Under the pieces are notes generated by a model. That model saw only the letters and a program-made list of their open reading frames with translations, did not search any database and was not told where the DNA came from. Positions 35,996 to 47,200 of a stretch of DNA of 64,000 nucleotides are shown here, in pieces (the stretch's first letter is position 1; each line of letters starts with the position of its first letter). The translations under genes were made by a program, and so were the position numbers. Source of the DNA: Topomyia yanbarensis (Eukaryota; Arthropoda; Insecta; Diptera; Culicidae); contig NC_080671.1 in the NCBI RefSeq assembly GCF_030247195.1, positions 14,520,843 through 14,584,842 of the forward strand, in the 5' to 3' direction.

Positions 35996-36455
35996 TTTGT
36001 GAATATATCTGTTGAAAAATTGTGAAAAACTTGTGCATGAGCGAATCGAGTGCCCTAAAACCTGGACAGTTTTTATTACACTATACGTTGTACTAAAAGA
36101 ACACATATTCCTCGAATCAACGATAACGGTTGCAATATGAATCGAATAAGTCTCAACACGCTAATGATGTAAAAACTAAGCAACCGTGAACTTAAATGTA
36201 AAAACACTCTGTTCAGGTGTTTGCAACAACGGTGTCGAAATAAAGCACTGCCACCGACACGAGTGTTTCGTTCATCGTTCTGCATGCTTCTCAACAAGCA
36301 TTAGCAACAAGGTGTTATTTTAAACATTTTTGGTTGCAGAACCGTGTTTGGACATGTCTGTGATCAAGAAGCCATTTTTTTCAAACTTTGCCTAATAGAA
36401 TATGCGGTCTCAGCACACTCAAGTTGACTTTCATTCGTTGAACAGTGCAGTTTAA

Positions 36456-36973
36456 CCCTTTCATGCCCAACTTTTTTCTAGTGCATGTAGGGTTTCAAAA
36501 CTATTTTTCCTTGAAAACGGTGGGGTCAAGAAATACGAAAAGCTTATTTTCATAAACATAGGTGCTTCCATGGCAGTGCTAGAAGCTGGTCAATTTTTCC
36601 TTCTAATGCTCAATACAATTCTCCTAGAATAATTACAATAGTTCAATTTCTTGGAAAACGTAGCCAATGACAGCCTTAATCGATAAGTTTTATCAGTTTT
36701 CAATAATATTGCACCATAACGAAGATATACGAAAAAATCATTTTCCGTCGTGAACGTAAACTGTCCCTGGCAGCACTGCTCCATCGGAATGCAATCAGAC
36801 TAATTGCAATAACTTCAGTTCTAGAGCTGATCCTTGTAACTGTTAATACTCAAATTAAAGGCAATAATCACATTAATAAGCCTTACTTGTTTTTGTGAGC
36901 AAATCTTGCCACAATCAAAAGTTATAGCTGTTTAAAAACGTTGTTGTCCAGAAACAACATGGGCATGAATGGG
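36456..36973. mobile_element. piggyBac-like MITE with TTAA duplication
   Basis: TTAA at 36452-36455 and 36974-36977 flank termini CCCTTTCATGCCCAAC (left) and, inverted, CCCATTCATGCCCATG (right). The 518-bp interior shares its right ~210 bp and left ~60 bp with 27748-29217. It looks like an internal-deletion derivative of that longer relative. No transposase is encoded. Confidence 0.85.
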
Positions 36974-36977
36974 TTAA

Positions 36978-39900
36978 TAATGCTTGTGGTTTATTATATT
37001 TTTTCATTCGTTTTGTAAGCAAGGACCCTGACGCTAACGTTATCTAAATGTAGACTGCTCACTACAGTAGGATATCCCTCCAACCATCAATAAATCTTCC
37101 ACCTCGCAAATAGACGGTCAATGACTGCAGTGCTTATTATCAACTGCAACGGTATTTAATCGCCACGAAGTTTTTTCAGAGTGAACACGTTTGTTTAGTT
37201 GATATTTAGAGAATTTTTTTGCTTCAAATCAATACAGAGAGCTATTCTACGCTTTTACATCCAGTTTAAGTTGATTTGGTGTAACAAAAATCTTCGCATA
37301 GCTAGTTTATAAGATTGTGTCATCAAATCAAGTTCATTGAATATTAAGCGTATATAATAAATGAGCACAAAACAGACTGATTCACATTACTATAGAACTA
37401 GTTTTGATATAATAAATTTAATTTTAATCATAGTTTGAAAGACCGTAGACCGGTTTCATGGCAAAATTGATGCCAGTAGCTATTCGTTTTTCCGCATTCA
37501 TCAGTTGTACAAAAAAACTTCATTACTCGAAAACATCACAACGACAGCCACCCTTCAATCCTTCCCCAGAGACAAAGAATCGCAATTCGCGTTTCCTAGA
37601 ATATATTCCGCCGAAAATAGAACAAAAAACCAACTCGTTTACCCACCCGAGTAGAGCCGCCTCATTTGAGATTGATGGAAGACTTTTACAGTTCACTGCA
37701 GATAGCGTCCGGAAACTTGATTGGGCTCTGTCAGAATTCGTTTCAACCGAACCGGGGGTGCTGGCAGGAAACAGCTGCAACAGCTCTAGATTGCTTCGTC
37801 TGGTGAGAAACGGAAAAAAAAAATCGGATGCGGCACGCTGCTGCTGCTCCTTCTGCTGGCAGAAGGTAGGTAGATAAGATGCGGAGAGGCTTTCAACTTG
37901 ATCGATACTCGGAACAGAAAACATTCTAAAGTACTGCTCCGGGGTTTCTGCTGATGCGAGGTCTGGTCTCAAGAGAAGCCTTACCCTCGGGGGTCGGTAT
38001 CTCATCTATTGCTTTCATTGAAACAATGACGGAAGCAGAGGCAAAAACCGTCATTACGATAAATGCTGGTCTGAAAAATGGAGCAACGGAATTACTGAAA
38101 TGGAAGCCTAAAAAAAGACATTTTTTTCTTGAATTTGTGCTGTTGTGCTTTCACGTTGGGAAAGATGGATGGTAAAGTCGAAGCAAACAAGGAAGCTCTA
38201 TTTCATCATTCAGGAGTCTAAAATCGAGTTTGTTAAAAAAAGAAGAAGGCACACAGCATATACACTGATTTTAGCATAGCATTTTTGGATTCACATTTTT
38301 TACTCACGGCTTAAATAATAATTTGACCGATTATTTAGCATCTGAATAAAATTACTACTTCGCTTCGGTTCTTTTTTGCACAGACCCGATACCAGCCAAC
38401 GATACAAAGGCATGTTTTTTCTACGAAATAAATGAACGCCCTCTAGTGCTTGCTGGTAGGTCCATTGATCCCAGAAAGATTATATCGGGAGCTTATTCGC
38501 TTCAAAGTGTAGCTGAAATTAATTGCGTCACTCGACGTATCGTCCAACGTCTCCCCCAAAATTCCGTTAGTGGAAGCTATAGGAAAAACAAAAGACCAAG
38601 TTTCCACGAAGAGCAAAGTTGGGGTGGATTTTACCAAGATAATGAAAAGACACCCTTCAAGTTAGTGATGCAGGAAAATGTCGTTTTCAATTAGCAAGTC
38701 AAAAATCTGGGTGCCACCTCATTTCCAAATTAATCAAGTCATCCAACCCCAAAAAGATGCTTAGTGACACTTTTTTTTGCTTCGGTTTCATGTCAAGGGA
38801 GAAAAATCATTTGCTATGATTTATGGATTAGCTAAAAAATATATAATCAGCTAACCGAGTAACCGCGGCTCGGCTAGAGAACGTAGGGATTAAGGTTCCT
38901 CTGAAAAGAAGTATAGGACCTTTTATAAGGCAGCTTAGTGCGCATTACAGTTTCTCCATGCTTTTCGCAGATGATGTCGGTTCACATTAATTTAATATAA
39001 ATTATGTCAACCTTCAATTAAACTCACAGTGAATGTCCCCAACGCTCGGAAATTACTAAAGCAGACTCTCTGTGTCTTCAAGTATCCTTCTAACTTATGA
39101 ATGGTTCCTTCTTTACTGTCTCGTTGGCCCCAACTATTTCAATATAATTTATACTCTGATTACATGAAATGGGAAAATTATGAGACACTACAGGAGGTCA
39201 CGCTATTCAACTCTATTCACACACACACATGCACGACTACGCAGATCCCGCCCCGTCCGATGCGGATGGATTGGATACTAAGTTCAGCCTACTACCCTTC
39301 CGAGCGATGGAGGGAAACGAGAAATGAAAAATGGTCTGTGACATTCAACAGCTGGGCCTGGTAGGGAATGGAACCTGTCATGCGTTTGAAGCCTGGTCGG
39401 TCCTAGGTGACACTTGAAAGCATGGCATAGAAGTGGGACAACGTACATTTGACTGTCTTCGTGGCCTCCGTCGTGAGCTTTATTACGAGATTTATTTATG
39501 CGTTCGTTGGTTTTGTGAGGGGAATATTTACTGTTTGTAAGACATACCATGTGTTGGGATAATAAAGAGGAAATTTATTTGAGAGATTTGTAAGAGATTC
39601 TGGATGAGAAGGTCTAGGAAATATTCCAACCGGAACAAATTACAACCGTCATGCTATTTATTATTTCACGATTTATCATTGGGTGAAGAGCCTATTTTCG
39701 ACTTATACCTATTATCTTATATTTAATTGAAACCTTTGCACAGAGGCGTAACTACTACCAAATCCTGACCAAAATAGCAAAAAATATTCTTTTTTCATTT
39801 TGACTATTTTTTCGAATAACATTGTTTTTAAACCATGTTCTAAAGAATGAATAGAAAGATAGGTTTTTCAATTGATAATTTTTGTATGTAAATATCTAAA

Positions 39901-40427
39901 AATGGCGAATTTTATTAACGGATTTTCCTACTTTGAAATATAATTTGTTATATAATCTTTATTAAAGAAATTGTTCATTATTGGTATATTATTAATTTTC
40001 GTTATATTATTAAATTAGAGGGGAATTTATTTATTTTTCGACCCTGCATTTTACTGCTAGGAGGATTGATTCGACAATTTATACTAATATTTTATCCAAA
40101 ACTTTAAGAAATCATTTTTCACCACCCTTTGACATATAGTAAGGCTAAAAAACGTGCAAAATAATTTTGGGCAGGAATTTGGGCCAGTTACGCCACTGTG
40201 TGTTGGTTGGATCAGCGTCTGTTTTCTTCGTTCAACACATTGAAGTGCGAATTAAGCCACTTAATCGAAGTTTTCGTTGCGCTCAATCATGAGTATTTAA
40301 CGATTTTCAGACCATTTTTTATTCTACCAGTTCTTAGAAACGAAACAACAATCATTGGAGTAGTACAACTGATGACCGAATGTATTCTAGACTTATTCAA
40401 TCGTGACTTCTAGAATGCCCGCCGCAC
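36978..40427. other. Long stretch without a recognised gene
   Basis: At 37458-38005 long frames overlap on opposite strands, and neither shows a recognisable domain. This patch is GC-richer and could be a UTR exon or regulatory island upstream of Shaw (inference). The rest is AT-rich with a short CA run near 39222-39232. No mobile element was identified with confidence. Confidence 0.4.
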
Positions 40428-41450
40428 TCACATCTCCGTTGATTGCACATAGCCAGCTAGTTCGTGGTTTGTGACCATAAGTTGATGACCTCTTCCAAGT
40501 TCTCTGCTGAACATAACTTCACTTAATCTCTCGTCCGGTATTCGCACTACATGTCCAGCCTGCTGTGTTTTATCTGCCCTCCAATGTGAGCATATTTTAA
40601 TACTTGGTACAGTTCCTGGTTCATACGTCTGCACCATTTCATCATTTTCTACTGAGCTACCGAGTATTGAGCGCAGACTTCTTTTCACAAACACACCGAG
40701 TACTCGATAGTGTGCCTTCTTCAACACCCATACCTCATGGGCGTACAGAGCAGCTGAGAGTATCAGCGGTTTGTTCAGAGCAAATTTGAGCGCGTATGTA
40801 GGCTACGGGACGTTAGCTGAATACGCAAACGGTAGACAACCATTTTCGCAGTCGCAACACACATTTCTACTGCGCAGCTAACTTTATAGTCACCAGTGTT
40901 TCAATACTTATTTAAAAGGCACAACTGCCTCTTCCACTGCTCTCAGATCCACGCCGATAATGTTGATATCTTCCGCGAAGCCAAGAAGCACGTTGGCTCT
41001 ACCCGATGCCCTACTTCAATCCATCTAACCTCACAAACAAGTCCTCCTCTCCGACTATTCTGATGTCTGATTTAGACCCACCTAGCATCTTTCGAATCAG
41101 TTTAAACAATTTTGTCGGAAATCCATGTTTTAGAGTTATCTACTACAGATCGTTGCGTTGCACTGAATCGAACGTCGCTTTGAAATCCACAAACGGATGG
41201 TGAGTTCATAAGTTATATACCCAAATTTTATCTAGGATTTGTCGCTGAGTAAAAATCTGATCGGTTGTAATCGATCGTCCTTCTCGAAATTGGATTCCGT
41301 CCTACGCGGCAGCCTAGTGCCTTCTTCACTTGTTTTCCACCTGGTAGTCACTCCGGTACGGTATGTTAACAAATTCACGTCCCGGACGCTAATCATTACC
41401 AGCGTCGGAAAACTTTTCTACCTAATCTTGTTGATCGTTCTGTAAATATT
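40428..41450 (-). pseudogene. Decayed LINE ORF2 relic, RT to C-terminus
   Basis: On the minus strand blocks occur in the normal order. First is TTDQIFTQRQILDKI (about 41275-41230), then HPFVDFKATFDSVQRN (about 41205-41155), the fingers/palm A region of RT with its first catalytic Asp. The catalytic box reads FAEDINIIGVDLRAVEEAVV (about 40985-40925), where the second Asp of FADD is Glu. The C-terminal block with AGHVVRIPDERLSEVMF lies at about 40560-40505. Stops and frame changes are frequent. It belongs to the same lineage as 690-1300 and 3520-3790. It ends about 330 bp before the heptamer satellite. Confidence 0.75.
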
Positions 41451-41783
41451 CATCTTGCGAAGCCTAATATATTGATACCAAATCCCGAATAGTGCCAAAA
41501 TAGGCTCATTATGCTATATCTCGCGATATTAATTCTTGAAGGGAATTGCTTTTTGAGTTTCGTATGTCAAATTGCTCACAAAAGAGCTTCAATACGGTCA
41601 TTGTGCTTACTTACTGAAAATATTTTCGGATTGCCTTATGTCAATAGAAACTAGCCTATACACTTTTTACTTTTCTCTCGATAGACTTGATTCTGCTCTC
41701 TGCATCCTTCACTGTTTACTTTTCACGGTTCAGTTGTCGCAAATAATTTATTACAAGTCACACTTTACTCGCCACTTGCATCT

Positions 41784-43176
41784 CTCGTCACTCGTCACTT
41801 GTCACTTGTCACTCGTCACTCGTCACTCGTCACTTGTCACTCGTCACTCGTCACTCGTCACACGTCACTCGTCACTCGTCACTCGTCACCCGTCACTCGT
41901 CACCCGTCACTCGTCACTCGTCACTCGTCACTCGTCACTCGTCACTCGTCACTCGTCACCCGTCACTCGTCACTCGTCACTCGTCACTCGTCACTCGTCA
42001 CTCGTCACTCGTCACTCGTCACTCGTCACTCGTCACTCGTCACTCGTCACTCGTCACTCGTCACTCGTCACTCGTCACTCGTCACTCGTCACTCGTCACT
42101 CGTCACTCGTCACTCGTCACTCGTCACTCGTCACTCGTCACTCGTCACTCGTCACTCGTCACTCGTCACTCGTCACTCGTCACTCGTCACTCGTCACTCG
42201 TCACTCGTCACTCGTCACTCGTCACTCGTCACTCGTCACTCGTCACTCGTCACTCGTCACTCGTCACTCGTCACTCGTCACTCGTCACTCGTCACTCGTC
42301 ACTCGTCACTCGTCACTCGTCACTCGTCACTCGTCACTCGTCACTCGTCACTCGTCACTCGTCACTCGTCACTCGTCACTCGTCACTCGTCACTCGTCAC
42401 TCGTCACTCGTCACTCGTCACTCGTCACTCGTCACTCGTCACTCGTCACTCGTCACTCGTCACTCGTCACTCGTCACTCGTCACTCGTCACTCGTCACTC
42501 GTCACTCGTCACTCGTCACTCGTCACTCGTCACTCGTCACTCGTCACTCGTCACTCGTCACTCGTCACTCGTCACTCGTCACTCGTCACTCGTCACTCGT
42601 CACTCGTCACTCGTCACTCGTCACTCGTCACTCGTCACTCGTCACTCGTCACTCGTCACTCGTCACTCGTCACTCGTCACTCGTCACTCGTCACTCGTCA
42701 CTCGTCACTCGTCACTCGTCACTCGTCACTCGTCACTCGTCACTCGTCACTCGTCACTCGTCACTCGTCACTCGTCACTCGTCACTCGTCACTCGTCACT
42801 CGTCACTCGTCACTCGTCACTCGTCACTCGTCACTCGTCACTCGTCACTCGTCACTCGTCACTCGTCACTCGTCACTCGTCACTCGTCACTCGTCACTCG
42901 TCACTCGTCACTCGTCACTCGTCACTCGTCACTCGTCACTCGTCACTCGTCACTCGTCACTCGTCACTCGTCACTCGTCACTCGTCACTCGTCACTCGTC
43001 ACTCGTCACTCGTCACTCGTCACTCGTCACTCGTCACTCGTCACTCGTCACTCGTCACTCGTCACTCGTCACTCGTCACTCGTCACTCGTCACTCGTCGC
43101 TCGTCACTCGTCACTCGTCACTCGTCACTCGTTACTCGTCACTCGTTACTCGTTACTCGTTACTCGTCACTCGTCA
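41784..43176 (+). repeat. Heptamer satellite array 1, (CTCGTCA)199
   Basis: The array spans 1,393 bp, exactly 199 units, with every unit in register from first to last. Variants cluster at the edges: CTTGTCA and CCCGTCA forms on the left, CTCGTCG at 43093 and CTCGTTA at 43128, 43142, 43149 and 43156 on the right. The core is perfect. The plus strand has no stop codon in any frame because the heptamer lacks one, which produces long artefactual open frames reading SLVTRHS. It is not a protein gene. Confidence 0.95.
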
Positions 43177-44282
43177 CTCATCCTTTGTCTTTCGTCGCTC
43201 ATCTTTAGTTTCTTTTCAATCATTATTCTTCGTTTATCACTCGTCGCGTTACAATCGTCTCTCTTAGGGGGTGGGTGTCGTGTACTTGGTGAATCGTTTA
43301 CCTTATACGATTGCCACTCCCGCACATATGGTCAGAGATTTTTCCAACGCGAAAAGAGCCGAATGACCCGAGGGTTAAAACCTGCATAATCGAACTCTTC
43401 AATATTCACGCTACATGCTACACTAGTCTTTTGTTGCCCGCCATTTATCACAAACTACTCATCAACTGTCACTCGACGTTCGTCACTAACCGCTTTTCAT
43501 CTAATGTTCGTCACTCTTCACTCTCAATTCCCTATTCTTGATCCTCCATTTTCCATGAATCAATCTTCACTTGTCTTTTTAATTTTTCATATTCTACTCG
43601 TTACTCGTCGCTCATTGCTTGTAATTTGTTACTTGTTGGTCTTTTGTTTTTACTCTTTCATCGTTTTCCATCGTTCTTCACTCGCCATTGGTCATTCTTC
43701 ACTCGTTAATTTTTAATCGGAACTATTCACTCTTAGCCTTGACTTATAGTGATGTCACTCTTCTTTGCTCGTAATTCAACACTCGTTACTCATCATCAGT
43801 TACTCTTCAATCGTCATTCATTGCTCTTCACTCTGCGTTCGTCACTGTCCACACGAAGCCCATCATTGGTTAATCTCCACTCTCCACTCTTTGCCCTTCG
43901 CTTTTCGCGTGTCTCTCGTCACTTTTTACTCGCCACATTCCACATGTCACTTGTTGCTCGTCACTCGCCACTCCTCACTCGTAGGTCCTCACGCGCCAAT
44001 TTTCAATCGTCACTCGTTACTCGTTTCTCATTCATGGTCACTCATCGCATTTCACTCTTCAGTATTTAGTCTCCACTCTTCACTCTTCACTCTGCATTCT
44101 TCAATCTCCACTTTTCCCTCTCTAGTTATTACTCTATATTCTAACTCTCCACTCTGCATTCCTCCCTTTTTACTCTTCATACATCACTCATAGCTCTTCA
44201 CCCTTCTCTGATTAACCTTCAGTCGCCACTCTTTTTACTCCTGACTCTCAGAAATGGCCTGAAGAGTGATCGTCCCTTGTTC
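43177..44282 (+). repeat. Degenerate heptamer satellite between the two arrays
   Basis: Words such as CACTCTTCACTC, TTCGTCACT, CACTCGTTAC, CTCGTCACTC and CACTCTTCACTCTTCACTC recur irregularly throughout. Pyrimidine bias persists on the plus strand. This is what an old CTCGTCA-type array looks like after substitutions and indels. A SINE copy lies within it at 43266-43395. It links the two homogeneous arrays into one compound satellite. Confidence 0.75.
43266..43395 (+). mobile_element. Decayed tRNA-derived SINE inside the old satellite
   Basis: GGTGGGTGTCGTGTACTTGG, GAATCGTTTACCTTATACG, CCCGCACATATGGTCAGAGA and GCCGAATGACCCGAGGGTTA followed by AAACCTGCATAATCGAA align in order with the SINE at 20233-20400. 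The B-box segment is deleted. Divergence is clearly higher than in the 20-kb copy. Confidence 0.72.
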
Positions 44283-47200
44283 CTCGTTTCTCGTTTCTCG
44301 TTTCTCGTTTCTCGTTTCTCGTTTCTCGTTTCTCGTTTCTCGTTTCTCGTTTCTCGTTTCTCGTTTCTCGTTTCTCGTTTCTCGTTTCTCGTTTCTCGTT
44401 TCTCGTTTCTCGTTTCTCGTTTCTCGTTTCTCGTTTCTCGTTTCTCGTTTCTCGTTTCTCGTTTCTCGTTTCTCGTTTCTCGTTTCTCGTTTCTCGTTTC
44501 TCGTTTCTCGTTTCTCGTTTCTCGTTTCTCGTTTCTCGTTTCTCGTTTCTCGTTTCTCGTTTCTCGTTTCTCGTTTCTCGTTTCTCGTTTCTCGTTTCTC
44601 GTTTCTCGTTTCTCGTTTCTCGTTTCTCGTTTCTCGTTTCTCGTTTCTCGTTTCTCGTTTCTCGTTTCTCGTTTCTCGTTTCTCGTTTCTCGTTTCTCGT
44701 TTCTCGTTTCTCGTTTCTCGTTTCTCGTTTCTCGTTTCTCGTTTCTCGTTTCTCGTTTCTCGTTTCTCGTTTCTCGTTTCTCGTTTCTCGTTTCTCGTTT
44801 CTCGTTTCTCGTTTCTCGTTTCTCGTTTCTCGTTTCTCGTTTCTCGTTTCTCGTTTCTCGTTTCTCGTTTCTCGTTTCTCGTTTCTCGTTTCTCGTTTCT
44901 CGTTTCTCGTTTCTCGTTTCTCGTTTCTCGTTTCTCGTTTCTCGTTTCTCGTTTCTCGTTTCTCGTTTCTCGTTTCTCGTTTCTCGTTTCTCGTTTCTCG
45001 TTTCTCGTTTCTCGTTTCTCGTTTCTCGTTTCTCGTTTCTCGTTTCTCGTTTCTCGTTTCTCGTTTCTCGTTTCTCGTTTCTCGTTTCTCGTTTCTCGTT
45101 TCTCGTTTCTCGTTTCTCGTTTCTCGTTTCTCGTTTCTCGTTTCTCGTTTCTCGTTTCTCGTTTCTCGTTTCTCGTTTCTCGTTTCTCGTTTCTCGTTTC
45201 TCGTTTCTCGTTTCTCGTTTCTCGTTTCTCGTTTCTCGTTTCTCGTTTCTCGTTTCTCGTTTCTCGTTTCTCGTTTCTCGTTTCTCGTTTCTCGTTTCTC
45301 GTTTCTCGTTTCTCGTTTCTCGTTTCTCGTTTCTCGTTTCTCGTTTCTCGTTTCTCGTTTCTCGTTTCTCGTTTCTCGTTTCTCGTTTCTCGTTTCTCGT
45401 TTCTCGTTTCTCGTTTCTCGTTTCTCGTTTCTCGTTTCTCGTTTCTCGTTTCTCGTTTCTCGTTTCTCGTTTCTCGTTTCTCGTTTCTCGTTTCTCGTTT
45501 CTCGTTTCTCGTTTCTCGTTTCTCGTTTCTCGTTTCTCGTTTCTCGTTTCTCGTTTCTCGTTTCTCGTTTCTCGTTTCTCGTTTCTCGTTTCTCGTTTCT
45601 CGTTTCTCGTTTCTCGTTTCTCGTTTCTCGTTTCTCGTTTCTCGTTTCTCGTTTCTCGTTTCTCGTTTCTCGTTTCTCGTTTCTCGTTTCTCGTTTCTCG
45701 TTTCTCGTTTCTCGTTTCTCGTTTCTCGTTTCTCGTTTCTCGTTTCTCGTTTCTCGTTTCTCGTTTCTCGTTTCTCGTTTCTCGTTTCTCGTTTCTCGTT
45801 TCTCGTTTCTCGTTTCTCGTTTCTCGTTTCTCGTTTCTCGTTTCTCGTTTCTCGTTTCTCGTTTCTCGTTTCTCGTTTCTCGTTTCTCGTTTCTCGTTTC
45901 TCGTTTCTCGTTTCTCGTTTCTCGTTTCTCGTTTCTCGTTTCTCGTTTCTCGTTTCTCGTTTCTCGTTTCTCGTTTCTCGTTTCTCGTTTCTCGTTTCTC
46001 GTTTCTCGTTTCTCGTTTCTCGTTTCTCGTTTCTCGTTTCTCGTTTCTCGTTTCTCGTTTCTCGTTTCTCGTTTCTCGTTTCTCGTTTCTCGTTTCTCGT
46101 TTCTCGTTTCTCGTTTCTCGTTTCTCGTTTCTCGTTTCTCGTTTCTCGTTTCTCGTTTCTCGTTTCTCGTTTCTCGTTTCTCGTTTCTCGTTTCTCGTTT
46201 CTCGTTTCTCGTTTCTCGTTTCTCGTTTCTCGTTTCTCGTTTCTCGTTTCTCGTTTCTCGTTTCTCGTTTCTCGTTTCTCGTTTCTCGTTTCTCGTTTCT
46301 CGTTTCTCGTTTCTCGTTTCTCGTTTCTCGTTTCTCGTTTCTCGTTTCTCGTTTCTCGTTTCTCGTTTCTCGTTTCTCGTTTCTCGTTTCTCGTTTCTCG
46401 TTTCTCGTTTCTCGTTTCTCGTTTCTCGTTTCTCGTTTCTCGTTTCTCGTTTCTCGTTTCTCGTTTCTCGTTTCTCGTTTCTCGTTTCTCGTTTCTCGTT
46501 TCTCGTTTCTCGTTTCTCGTTTCTCGTTTCTCGTTTCTCGTTTCTCGTTTCTCGTTTCTCGTTTCTCGTTTCTCGTTTCTCGTTTCTCGTTTCTCGTTTC
46601 TCGTTTCTCGTTTCTCGTTTCTCGTTTCTCGTTTCTCGTTTCTCGTTTCTCGTTTCTCGTTTCTCGTTTCTCGTTTCTCGTTTCTCGTTTCTCGTTTCTC
46701 GTTTCTCGTTTCTCGTTTCTCGTTTCTCGTTTCTCGTTTCTCGTTTCTCGTTTCTCGTTTCTCGTTTCTCGTTTCTCGTTTCTCGTTTCTCGTTTCTCGT
46801 TTCTCGTTTCTCGTTTCTCGTTTCTCGTTTCTCGTTTCTCGTTTCTCGTTTCTCGTTTCTCGTTTCTCGTTTCTCGTTTCTCGTTTCTCGTTTCTCGTTT
46901 CTCGTTTCTCGTTTCTCGTTTCTCGTTTCTCGTTTCTCGTTTCTCGTTTCTCGTTTCTCGTTTCTCGTTTCTCGTTTCTCGTTTCTCGTTTCTCGTTTCT
47001 CGTTTCTCGTTTCTCGTTTCTCGTTTCTCGTTTCTCGTTTCTCGTTTCTCGTTTCTCGTTTCTCGTTTCTCGTTTCTCGTTTCTCGTTTCTCGTTTCTCG
47101 TTTCTCGTTTCTCGTTTCTCGTTTCTCGTTTCTCGTTTCTCGTTTCTCGTTTCTCGTTTCTCGTTTCTCGTTTCTCGTTTCTCGTTTCTCGTTTCTCGTT

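Noticed and set aside
37458..38005. Overlapping long open frames on opposite strands (139 and 160 codons)
   Set aside because: No domain is recognised on either strand. Opposing frames of this size are expected in a GC-richer patch without stops.
41572..43389. A 605-codon open frame with SLVTRHS repeats
   Set aside because: It is produced by the stop-free CTCGTCA satellite. The flanking portions have no recognisable domain.
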